A stretch of 64,000 bases of DNA from Onchocerca lupi (Eukaryota; Nematoda; Chromadorea; Rhabditida; Onchocercidae): NCBI GenBank assembly GCA_028564675.1, contig JAOVVO010000014.1, forward strand, positions 124,001 to 188,000. Direction: 5' to 3'. The notes under the pieces were generated by a model. That model had not been told where the DNA came from. It was given only the letters and a program-made list of their open reading frames with translations, and did not search any database. The translations under genes and the position numbers were made by a program. Below, in pieces: positions 50,627-62,186 of this stretch. Position 1 is the first letter of the stretch; each line of letters begins with the position of its first letter.

Positions 50627-53600
50627 TCACTGTATCAGAAAAAAACACTCACTAATTCTTTTTTCTAGAATAACTTGTGCAAAATCTGGCCACACTGTCC
50701 CCATTTCTCGAAGACTTATCTGGATCTAAAATAAAATAGCATTCATTCATTATGATTTATACAATGATGTCACAATCGTTTTATGAAATATAACAATTTA
50801 AACTGTTGAATCTGCTGCTTAATACTTTTGGTTGCCAATATAGTACTTTCTGTGTAGTAATATAGTAACTTCCTGTGATTATTCAGAATTTGTAATGATT
50901 GTTTCATTCTTGTTTTTACTTAAAAAACTTTTTTGTGTTGTTGCCGTGTTCTTATATTTTGTTTGTCTCTACGGGTCATCTGATCTTACAAAAGTTTCTT
51001 CAAAATATTATGTACAGACTTAGAAATGAAAGATAATGCAGTTTACCTCGCTTTTGTTTTCACTTTTACGGAAGCGGAATTTTTTCAGCAAACTACACAT
51101 TATTATTTTGATTTCCAATATCGCAAAGCGCATCCCAATACATTGGCGTGGCCCAGCACCGAACGGCATCCAGTTTCTTCTCTGAATCGTGGTGCAGTTT
51201 AGGAATCTGAAATTTTTTGAGTTTTAATCAAGTCTAGATTGCCTTGATTTTTTTTTTTAAATTTTTCCTACTGCATTATTTCTACTTTCGTCATTCTTCC
51301 ATATCTTTTTTGCGGAAAATGAAAACACGGGTTTTTCTGGTGACATGGAAGTTTAATATGTGAAGATTCAGAGCAGAGTTGAGTTGGATATTTTTTCAGC
51401 TCCTTTGTTTCGCATTTTTCTCTATTTCTAAATAAAAGTTATAAGTCATGGTGCATGGAATAAGGTTGAGACCTGTCAGGTCTGAATTGCTTGACGTCGT
51501 TGCCCCATATCTCGTGATCGTAATGTAAGCTCCATGTGTCGAAAATGACACCAACACCTTTGTTAAATGTGTAGCATCCTATTTTACACTGTTGGATACA
51601 GGCGCGAGACTGTAACCTGCAAATAAAAACGAGTATTCCTTGCTCGTTACGTAAGGTAGAATAAGTTTCTGCATGCATATTTTTTAAATGGATTATAGAA
51701 TTCAAAATAATCTTTCAAAACCTTTTTTTTTTTTTTTTTTTTTTTGATACAAAGAATTTGAGATTAAGTCACAGACTTGCTTTTGAATTGCATTTAATTT
51801 TTATTAAACAAGATTTTGAATTTTAGATTGCATTTGAGTGACAAAATTTGAGATTAAGTACTTACAAAGAAGCGTGTGGGAAAAGCCGAAGAGTTTCCAT
51901 AATTGCACAATGAAGATAATTCAAACGTTGTATGTTATCGAATGTAATTTCATCCAGCATTGCGATTTCTTGGCACAGTTTTTCCTGTTCCTCATAGTTG
52001 TTGGCCAGCAGATATATTAAATAAGCTACGGTGTTAGCCGTTGTGTCAAATCCTGCCAACGTTAGGAATCGACACTGATTGATAATTTCCTATAAGTTTT
52101 ATCCGTAGAATCAAAAAATATTTCAAGAATATTAAACTTCAATATGAACATAACTCCTTGACAATACAGACTTTGGTTTGCAACACTTTCAATTCTTAAG
52201 AATCGAATGATATGACATGCCTCCTTGAATTGCTTAATATTTGGTAAGGGATGCATTCTGAAAAATAATTCAAGTGTGTCGTATCATTCGATTCTTAGGG
52301 AACTAGAAGTTTGCACTGCTTTCGCAGAGCAATGCAAGCATGCGAAATATTGACATGGATTGAGAAAAATAAAAGTGATTACATCAGGTATCTGACAAAT
52401 TCAGTTCGAAGCAAAATGAACAGTCTTACTCCGCGCGTCAATTTCTGGATGATTTTTATACTCGATACGTCACATGGTTTATCGGCATCCATTACCCAAT
52501 CATTCCATTCATTATCTTCCACACATTTCATAAAGTATAGGAAACTGGAACGACTCTAAACTGTAAGAACGTTATAAAAGTTGCATGAATCTATTCAGAA
52601 TCCAAACATTACTATGAAATCTAAAATAAATCAATTTACTTTTGTTATTTTAACATATTTTTGGAAAAACATGGTAGAGTCTCGAAAGCATTAAAAGAGT
52701 TCGGATTTGGAGCAGGATCAGTGTATTTTTTGACAAGAATTTTTCCGCAAACTTTTCTACAACAATTCAATCAGATTTTTTCTCAACATAAAATGCTTAT
52801 ATAAATTCTGAGAGTACGTGCTGAATTTATATTATGAAAACAAACAGACATTTATGTCCTTACTGGACATAACTCTTGCTCTGACCGTGTATTAGTCCTA
52901 TTTTTAATACCGCGTGTTAGTCCTATTTTTGTCGTTTAACAAAATAAATAAAAAAAACAAACCAGATCAACAATATCCGTAGAAACAACTTTGCGAAGAT
53001 AATTTGTATAGATAACTATTGGATCAATGTCAAGATGAAATGCTGTACGGAAAAGTAGACTCAATTTGGCATACGTCAATGCTATCCATTTCAAGTCTGG
53101 TATACACCCTTGAAAGGTATTCATTGTATATATTCACTTACAATAGCAAAGCAATACATTACGGAATATTCCAAAAAATCAGTTTTTTTTAGTTTTTGAA
53201 ATTTTATTAAGTTGAATCAATTGAAAATTTCTCCTCACATGTGAGTAGAAAAATAGGATGAAAACTTTGCAGTGGGCTGAATTTTTTCAGCAAAAGTTTG
53301 AGATTCGCGTCATTTTGTTGACAATTATGTGGAAGACCCATGCAACATCGTGATATAACATCAAATGTAAGTCTTTGGAGACGCCTGAAATCAAACTGTG
53401 GAAATAATAAGAGTTATATTCAAGTTCTTTAGACAATATTAGCAAACAAAATGGTTGAAAAAATACATGGCTCAATATAAAAAGGAAAATTGATCTATAA
53501 TTCCGTACAATTCAATTTCTGGAAAGGACAAACGGATGAAAAAGAGAACATACGGATGAAACTCCAGTACTTTGGGATCCGTGATTTCTTTTTCAAGATC

Positions 53601-55201
53601 CATTATAAAATGATTTACGGAATCATGTATGACATGAAAAAGCTGCAAAAAAAGTACAATGTAAAAAAATTTAGAAGCAACAAGTTAAAATTTCACCACG
53701 GCATTCATCGGCTCAGAAAGTATCCACTCAGCGCTTGTTTAAAATTAATGAGGAATGAGAAACTTTTCGAAGATTCTCGTTTGAGATAGCTTTCGATGTC
53801 AAGCTTCGAATTCGTTTCCACCGTTCACCCCTTGCAGCAAATTCGTGGACCTCATAGGCAGTATCTGGATGAGAACTACTTGGATCCATCTGATATTTGA
53901 CATAAATTAACAAAATATTAGTAACTGGATAAATAAAAAACTGTATATTTCAATAAAAACTTGATTTTAAATTTTATTTCCACTTGATTTTCAAGCAATA
54001 CAGAAAGTTAATACAAAAAATATAACTTACAATACGTGAGTGAAATAGATGGAACTGTTTAAAACAAATTTGATCGATAATTTTTGGATCCGAAGTAACG
54101 ATTGTTGGATGGGAACCTTGCATTAGCCCATAAGTACGGCCATATTTTTTGCTCAATTTCCTAAGTTGCCAATGAGTAGAATATGATTTCATAATATCTA
54201 AATTTCCAAATAACCAATTCTGGCTCGAAACTACTGGAAAACCGCAATCACGGATAACATTCCATGCTTTTCGGTACCTGAAGTGATATTCTGTCACCTT
54301 TTCAGAACCATATCAAGCCCATTACACGGAACAGCTGCATTACAGTTTATGTTCATTTTATTTGATTCTATCAACCCCTTTATTTTCAGTTTCAAGAATG
54401 CATTGAATTCATTTCCTTTCTCTCAATAAATTGCAGAAAATCAATTTTTTATTTTTCGTTCACGGTTCTCTTAGCATTTGATGATCAGGTGTTCTATTCT
54501 AATCATTACCATATAATGACCGGTTGTTGGAAGATCCATATACAGATCAATGCATAAAGGTTAAAATCAAGATTAACATCGCCCATACCCATAATGAATC
54601 AAAGTTTATTTATATGTTTTCTTAAGTGGGCATATCGTCTGCGCTGTTTACTGCGCAGAAAATAGCTTATACCTTGATCTTAATCTCTTGGCCAATGTCA
54701 TTATAAGAAACTGTATCATTAGCTTCATTATTTTTCATAACTTTGCTTTTTTTCATTTGTTGAATGAACAAATGAATAAATAAATAAGCTTATTACATTC
54801 CTAAAGGAATGTTACAATCATCAAAAAAGCTCTGAAATGGTAACTTCCAGAAAACAGGTTTCAGCCAATCTGATCATTACGCTGAATTTCATTTTCATCA
54901 ATCCGCAGTCAATCAATAGTTCAAGGATATAACACACACTCAACTGATTCCACGACAAATCATTCCAGCGTAAGTCATGTCAAATCCTAACTCGTTCACT
55001 TGTATTTAGTTTCAGTCATAAGAAACCGAAAATTGATAATAACACTTCCCATGTCACAGCGGATAGATACTGCATTTTTGATCGAAACAGACAATTCATT
55101 TACTCAGAAAAATTTGTTTTTTCATAAATTTACCTTTGAGCAATTCTGATAATTAGATAGAATATAACGAGAAATAATCCAAAAATATAAAATAATTCCA
55201 T
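50627..55201 (-). CDS. Cytochrome P450 (nematode CYP13/CYP3-like clan)
   Basis: Eleven exons, 55201-55134, 54277-54031, 53889-53764, 53642-53554, 53384-53266, 53108-52963, 52555-52430, 52089-51866, 51616-51473, 51206-51047 and 50725-50627 (TGA), keep phase and give 515 residues, a full-length microsomal P450. The N-terminal anchor is MELFYIFGLFLVIFYLII. The C-helix is WKRIR, the I-helix oxygen-activation motif AGFDTT is at 319-324, the K-helix ETLR at 372-375 and FRPDR follows. The haem-binding FGAGPRQCIG is at 445-454 with Cys452 as axial ligand. All invariant residues are intact, so it should be an ER-bound monooxygenase; the substrate is unknown. The placement near CYP13/CYP3 rests on the overall sequence pattern. 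Exon 7 uses a TTTAG acceptor; the nearby CAG would hit a stop. Confidence 0.92.
50730..50735 (+). terminator. Poly(A) signal candidate for the ATG16 gene
   Basis: AATAAA on the plus strand, 189 nt after the ATG16 stop. It sits opposite the acceptor region of the last P450 exon, so use of it would make the ATG16 3' UTR antisense to that whole exon. Confidence 0.45.
52887..52934. repeat. Short tandem duplication in a P450 intron
   Basis: GTGT(AT)TAGTCCTATTTTT occurs twice with a period of about 27 bp, in the intron between P450 exons 6 and 7, close to the donor of exon 6. Confidence 0.7.
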
Positions 55202-56569
55202 TCGTATAGCGAAAAATCAAGCCAATAATAGACAAAAGGTAAAAATAAATTTCATGAAAAGAAGCTGGACAAAACAAGACTGATTAGAGCGAAATTTTTT
55301 CTTTTAAATGAAATATACCTGAAACAGCTAATACTTCAGCATCAATAGATGATATCGCGAAACAGAAACGAAACAGGGATGCATTCCACCCTTTCTACCT
55401 CTCCTTTCCGTTAATTTGGAAGATCTAATCAATTTCCTCCTCATTGTTTTTACAGTCGTTTATTTACTGCTATTTGAAATTATAGAGAATAGATATAAAC
55501 AAAGTATTTCAAATTAATGGTTCTGAAGCAGACTGAGTGGAACTTCGGGCAATTTGTGTGAAATTTTTTTGCAAATTTTGCCATTATCAAATAATATTAT
55601 TTTTCATTATGATCCAATATGACCACATGGCATCATGATTAATAAATTAATTCTATACAGAAAAGCGCTGGGGTGAAAATGTTAAATTTGAACGAGGAAA
55701 TTTTCAGAATATTTGGAAATATTATCGATATCTTTTCTGCCTGCCACGAAGACGAAGTTTGTCGTTTATCGTTAATAAAATAGAAAAAATCGCTGAAATT
55801 GACGCTATGACTGGCAATGTTGTTGAACATATAGATAAGATCACCGTTTTTTTCTTTTTTTTCCTCTTCACCTCCCTACTAACCACAGTTCAAATATGTA
55901 AAACATATGAAAAAATATTTTTTTTTGTTTCTCCGAAGCAAAAAATTCGCAGTGTAAAATGACCTCCACCCATTTGCAAGCATTGATTACATCTAATAAC
56001 ATGAATCATGCGGAAACTTATTAATTTCTCTTAAGAATAATGCACAAAATTAAAAGTGTTCTCCATTATTCATGAATTTGAATTCAACAAAACTGAGCTC
56101 TGATCTAAAAAAAACATTCTATTAAATCGTTCTATTTCGAATAATAATGCTAGCAAATAATGAAACTTTATTTCTTTTCCCTTATATTTTCCACAAGTCC
56201 CATTAGCTATACAACCATAAAACTAAGAGTGAAAAAAAAAACATCCACACATCCACATGTTTTTTATAATCCTCTGGAGAAGAAAATGTAGAATTGATAG
56301 CGATTAATTACCTCATTTAACTTCTATTATTACCGATTGTAAATCAGAAAATGTTTCAAACAGTTTACTGAGAGAAAGCTTTTAATATTTACACTATATT
56401 AAAAAAGTATTCACAGTGTAAAAATTTAATATTTATAAAATAAGGAATGATAAACTTTGATATTTGCTTCAGTGAACTGGAAAGCTTCACTGTTTCTATT
56501 CTAATAAAGAAAGACAGTACCATATCTAAAAAACTTCGCAGAAAAATGTGCCACAATATACAAAGAAAC

Positions 56570-56600
<31 letters not shown>

Positions 56601-56655
56601 CAAAATCACCAGAAAATTCCAGTAATTTCATTTCATCTTCAATCTTATATCGGAA
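55202..56655. other. Intergenic between the P450 and RING genes
   Basis: AT-rich, no gene seen. Contains several T and A runs. It holds the P450 promoter and the 3' end of the RING gene. Short ORFs at 55,640-55,960 overlap on both strands and have no splice support. Confidence 0.6.
56569..56598. repeat. Poly(A) run downstream of the RING gene
   Basis: About 30 consecutive A residues on the plus strand, 60-90 bp beyond the RING stop codon. Confidence 0.85.
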
Positions 56656-57941
56656 TCAGGAAAACAATAATTTATATAAAAACGCAGAACTTATTAATAA
56701 TGCACTCTCCATAATTAAAAGAATCAGATATCGACGACTACGAAGTCGTTCCTCTTCATATTTCTTCCGTAAAATGTTATTTTTCTCTTGTTCTTCCAAA
56801 AATTTTCGGGAAATCAGCCGAAACTGAACAATTTTTCAGATCAAAAAAATAATAAAATTAAAATATAAATGAGAATATATAAATAAGAACATTTTATGCA
56901 TATTATGCAAATGAAAAAGACTGGATTGTTTTCCTGTGCTACGTTCCATCCATACCAACATACAGCAGAGTATTTTATTTAATCTGCTTCGCTTACAGAG
57001 AATGAAAAAACAAAAAAATTGGAAGTTCTCCACAGGAAAAAAAAAACAAAAAAATACCGAGAGTCTTAAATTAGCATCCATGGAGCTTCCTTTTTCATCC
57101 TGACTAATTTCGCATACTGACTGCAGCAAAGCATCAGCTAAGTAATTTTTAGTGAAATAAGTCTCACAGGAAGTTACTTGACGGCACATGGGACATTCGA
57201 AAATCTATAAAAGCTGATTCAAATTACAAAGAACTGGAGCAATCGAGATCGAGCAGATCCAAAATTAAGAAATTTCAAGCTAAAAGATACTGAATGAACT
57301 GGTTTTCAAAATCATCATATATTTCAAGGAAATCGATATCGGAAAACATTTAAAGAAAAAATCTATAAAAAACGAAACCTCGGCGTGCTCGGAAAACGAA
57401 TTCTCGACAAGCTTCTTGACACAATTCTGACAAAATGAATGACCGCATTTTAGGATAAACGGTGCCGAAGCAAATATACAAAAACAAACAGGACAATGTA
57501 ATGCTGACGAATCTACTGTAACGTATTCAGCACCGTCAATCTTCACTGTTCTCTGAAAAGCTATAATTGTTAGAGAATGAATTTGAAAAGATTTTGCTAA
57601 AAATTTGCTGGAGGCTGAGACTATTATATTTCAAAACAATTATTTAAATAAAAAATTTCTTTTGACTGAAATATTAATTTTAAAAAATGCATATTATTTA
57701 CTACTTATTTTCTACTATACTCATTTGTATTCTGAACCCTGTAGAATTATTTGAAGCAAGATATACTAAACTATAATACGCTGGAAATACACACTCGTAA
57801 ACGTGTATTTTACAACGTTGTACAAATAATTTGCAAGCATTTTTTTCAAAGAACGTAAACATGCAAACTTACACAATTTCCCAAATAATGTTGGTCTAGT
57901 TTGGTGACAGCTGAATGTATATAAGCAAAAAATCGCTTCAT
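56656..57941 (-). CDS. RING-HC E3 ligase with C-terminal membrane anchor
   Basis: Four exons, 57941-57873, 57552-57379, 57204-57058 and 56823-56656 (TGA), all in phase 0, give 185 residues. The C3HC4 RING uses Cys43, Cys46, Cys59, His61, Cys64, Cys67, Cys85 and Cys88 (CPVC ... CGHSFCQNC ... CPMC), so it should bind two zincs and an E2. A charged coiled coil follows at about 131-160 (RKFLEEQEKNNILRKKYEEERL). A hydrophobic segment at 162-184 then ends the protein, suggesting a tail-anchored ligase facing the cytosol. The RING-plus-tail-anchor layout occurs in several unrelated families, so orthology is open. Exon 1 was found by its ATG, its GT donor after GGAAATTGT and phase agreement. It rules out the need to join the RING exon to the MED27-like gene upstream. 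Confidence 0.82.
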
Positions 57942-58707
57942 TCACTTGTCTTTACAAAAAATCAACTGCAAAATAAAATAAGCTGAACAGAAATTAATAA
58001 AATCTCATTTTTATACTAGATATAAAATGTCACTGTACAACAAAATCTAAAAAGAAAAACTTCCAAATATTTTACTTGAATATTTAAATTGCGAAACAAA
58101 AAATTTACATAGTAGAAGAGTAAAAATCTAATAAAGGCTTTGCAAACAATTTTACAAAGTCCGCAAATTGCCAAAAGTACACTTCCATTATTACTAACTT
58201 CAAGATCTTAAAAAAATGGATCTCAGCAGAATAGGTAAAGAGAAACTAAAAATAGAAAAGAGAAAACACAAACAAAAGGAAAAGCCAGTAATATTTCAAC
58301 GAAGCAACACTAAAATATAAAAATAAAGAGAAAACATTTTCGTTATGATTCATTTATAACATCATTTACAACATAAGAATAAATAGTTCAACTTCAGCTT
58401 CTGAAAGTCAGGAATTAAGAATGTCAAATGCAATTTTGATAATTCATCATGATTCATTCTTCCAAGTGTTTAACACTTGGAAAAAATAAATAAATAAACT
58501 CTTCGAAATTAATGAGATCAATTCCAACAAAGAAATCTGTATATGACCGAAACTTTCGAATGGATAATTATCGACACGATTCGTGCAGTGCATTCTTCGG
58601 ACATCGAAGATCGAACATCAGTGGAGGCAAGTAGTCTTTCATTATCTTCCTAATATAAATTCTTAAGTTACATTAATTGAAAAAAAAAGAGATATTCAAT
58701 ATTTATC
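57942..58707. other. Intergenic between the RING and MED27-like genes
   Basis: 766 bp between the MED27-like stop and the RING start, both on the minus strand. It includes a perfect hairpin at 58,460-58,482 and a 36-codon plus-strand ORF beginning near 58,541, thought to be chance. The spacing is long for a nematode operon but not excluded. Confidence 0.5.
58460..58482. other. Perfect 11-bp-arm palindrome
   Basis: TTCCAAGTGTT and AACACTTGGAA flank a single T. It lies about 225 bp past the MED27-like stop and would form a strong stem in RNA. Confidence 0.75.
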
Positions 58708-61700
58708 TTAAATATTTTCATGCTCTAACAATGCGTGTTTTATAAACAACAAACGAGTTTCTGAACTGATCCTTTCAGTTGAATTAGCATCTACATATAA
58801 TTTCGCATTGGAGTTTCTGAAGCAGTGGCTATATTATATATGTAAAGGAACAAGAAAAAATAACTTACTTGCAAACACGACATTTTATATCAAATACTCC
58901 AGAAAATTTTGCAAATAAGTTTAGGACATATGAAAGTGTGTGTGCATTTCGAATATCAATACAAGGCATTATTGTCTGCATCAAATGTATATTTGCTTGA
59001 ACACTCATTTTCCGATATACTAAATATCGACTTTCCTTATGAATATCAACCTAAAAGGATATTGGATATTTCTCACAAAATAAATTTTATAGAACAAACC
59101 AAAATCCAAATTCAGTTTTTAATGCATAATATCCATGAAAAATGCAATTTTAGAAATATGGATAACTTCTTATGATCAATAAGAATTGATATTCTATTGA
59201 AAAGGAAAAATAAATTAATGAAAAAGACAGACCTGACCAGAACCAACATCCAAATAAGACCATTCTTCATGGGGAGCAATCATTTGCACGAATTCCGGTA
59301 GCCCACTATTAACAACCATAAGCATTTTGAGCAAACAGACATACTGTTTATCTATTACTTGTCCAAATTTGAACTGTAAAGGAAATAAATAAAATGACCC
59401 ACTGCATGATCTACAGAAATTTAGCAACACCTCTCATTTCACTCGTATCGATTATTTATAGCTGAGTAAGAAAAATTCTTCAGTAATATGAATTCTGCAA
59501 CATCTTTTTAATAAAACCGTTTTATAAATATATAAATATGACATATCGAATTGCAAATAATTGATATTTTGAAACAATATACATATAGCGTTAATTCCAA
59601 TAACTATACTAATGATACAACTAATGATATACTTACTTCAACAAGAGCTGACAGAGTACTTTTCTCCAGATATCGTCCAACAAGACCAATTTTCTTAATA
59701 TTTGGATCCTTTAGCACAACTGTTAATGTTTGTTCGAAAATACTTTGTGGCGATGAATTAGGTCCATAGTTTGAATATGATATTGGTCGATCTGTCATTA
59801 TTGATCGTCGTCGATTACCCACAACAGTACGTAGAAATTCGGCATACATTTGCAATAATTGCTAAAATATAAAAGTTCTTATATAGAACGAAAAAATCTG
59901 TATAAGAACAACAGAAACTTGAGAAAATATAGAAATAAAAATAACATTATTTGTTTCCATCCACGTAGATGCCTCCAGTGCTTTATCATATAATTCACTG
60001 ATATGTGGGTCAATTTGTCCATCATGCAGAAATCGACTTAAACGCTCCATCTGTACCGTCATGGGTGTCGAGAGTGGTAGTTGTTTGGCGTGTGATTCCA
60101 GGTTACTATAAGAAAGAAGAGAACAATACCACTATTAGCAGAATATGTCAGTTCGGTTTTGAAAATGAATGAAGCGATATATGCAGATCTACGGCGAGAA
60201 GCTTAGAGAGTCAGAAGATTATGGATCTATCAACTTTTCAGAAATCCATAACACTAAAGATAAGGAGATCAAAATACGGCTATCCTAAAACTATGCAGTC
60301 AAATTAGATGTTTCAAAATCGAAATGCAATTTAGACTTTATTAACAAGATATCCACCGCCGGATTACAATAATTGAAATTCAAACTTATAATCCCTAAAA
60401 AAACAGAAATGTGCCATCGATTCTAATATACTTTCGATTCTCTAAACAGATGTATCTACTCGTATGTACTTTAAATGTTTCAATATTTTATAAAACTCTT
60501 CGTATTTTGAATGCATATTATAATTTCTACCATATTTAAAAAATTTTGCTTTCTTCGAAACTGGATGTGGTTTTTCTTTCCAACCAAAATTATTTACTGA
60601 CTCGCTGACCACTTAACAATATCGGTCGATGAGATTTGATCACCCATGCAAAAAACAAGGGATGTCTGATTATTACTGTTAATACTAGTAGTTCAAATTC
60701 AGTATCGTGATCTACCCTCATATAGTGGATATATGTATGTAGTCACAAATGTTACGCATTTTCGATAAGTGGAAATCTATTTATTGATATTCATCGTATT
60801 TCCTATCTAATAATTTAAGGTTGCATAGTTACAGATGTTATTTAAGGTTATACACTAAACTACTTGTTTGAAGTCATGTTGAAAACAAGACTATATTCGC
60901 AAGCAAAAGTTATTTTTCTCGCACTGATCTCAAATTTTAAATCTTATTCATTTAGTAAACTTAACCTAGGAAATATGATAGTGTGGAAAGATATATAGGC
61001 AATGGAAATCACAACACGATGGGTGATTCAGAAGTTAAGTGTAAACAGTAAAAGTCTATTATTTGAATTGTTGTCAACATAAGAAACTGACATAACGATA
61101 TAAAGATATAAGGAACCCAACTGATATAAGAAACTGCTATATCAAACATAATCATTTCGGAACTAGCATAATCAAATACTCTGTAGATGCTGCAGTATAA
61201 TCATACTATCACGGTAATAAATTATACCAAATAAAGTTCTGGCCCATAATATACTCTGATTTTTGAAACTTAACTTGATAAAGAACAGTTTTTAAAAACA
61301 GCATAAAAAATTTTACTCATAAATCTGATTGATAAAATCGAGTTTCTCTTCTAATGTCTTTTCACCATCAGCTGGATCACTTTCCCAATTATTCTCCATT
61401 ATTCGTCGATGCACAGATGTAACTTCATTCCGCAGTAAGCGCAATGCATTCAGACCTTAAAACTCTATGTTGCAAATTTATAACTAATTCAGGTTTGAAC
61501 TAATTTTATTTTAAGCAATTTATTTAAATTTCACTCCAACTAATTCTTGTTCATTTCCTCATTTCTCAATGCAGCTTTCGTACAATACAAATTTCTACAT
61601 CTTTTTCAAGTTCTTAAAAATTTTTTAAACTGAAATTCAATGTTTTCTTTATAACCATAGCATATAAAATTTCTCACTGAATCATTTGATGATTTTGCAG

Positions 61701-61778
61701 AAGATAAAATCGAAACTTACAGTGATCCAAATGAGTTGTCAATGATTGAAACTGTTGACTGGAGAGGTTTCCTTGCAT
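58708..61778 (-). CDS. mdt-27: Mediator complex subunit 27 (MED27) homologue
   Basis: Seven exons, 61778-61721, 61455-61317, 60105-59946, 59861-59637, 59373-59233, 58975-58869 and 58816-58708 (TAA), give 312 residues, almost exactly the human length of 311. Family-like blocks in order: an N-terminal helix (FQSLTTHLDHCLNALRLLRN), LEEKLDFINQIYDNLESH, a central QLLQMYAEFLR region, and a C-terminal LNLFAKFSGVFDIKCRVCK with Cys273/Cys276 plus His304/His309. These four could form the zinc site known at the MED27 C-terminus. MED27 sits in the Mediator head/tail junction and supports RNA polymerase II transcription. The start at 61,778 is set by the length match. The exon stays open upstream to its acceptor at 61,817, and phase would also allow splicing from the preceding gene. 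Identity is from remembered family features, not an alignment. Confidence 0.7.
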
Positions 61779-62186
61779 TTCACTACCCGAAGAATAACTT
61801 GAGTCGATATAAACTCCTAAAGTGAATTCAAGAATATAATTCAATTAAGACAATGACATCCTAACTACAAGCTGTAAAAACTGAACAATCAAAACTGTTT
61901 AAACTGACTGATTTAGAAGAAAACAGAATGAGAAGGATGCTGCTTCAAAATGGCTAGTTCAAATTAATTCAGAATATAACTTTTCTTTCCTCTTCGAAAA
62001 GTTATCAATTTTAATTACTACTCATATTTGAACTACTACTATTCTCATTTTCATCTTACAAGTTCAAGAAAAAATCCAAGTCACTACCACGACCAGCCCC
62101 ATTCAAATCCAAACTTGTTTGCGACTTTTCGAACTCTTATTTCTCCTCTCTCTATCATCTCAATGAATGCAATAATAAAATTAAAT

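Noticed and set aside
53490..53789. 99-codon plus-strand ORF
   Set aside because: It lies opposite P450 exons 3-5 and their introns and has no independent support.
57379..59373. RING exon as the C-terminal part of the MED27-like protein
   Set aside because: Phases allow it, but the MED27-like gene has its own in-phase final exons ending at 58,708, and the RING gene has its own ATG exon at 57,941-57,873.
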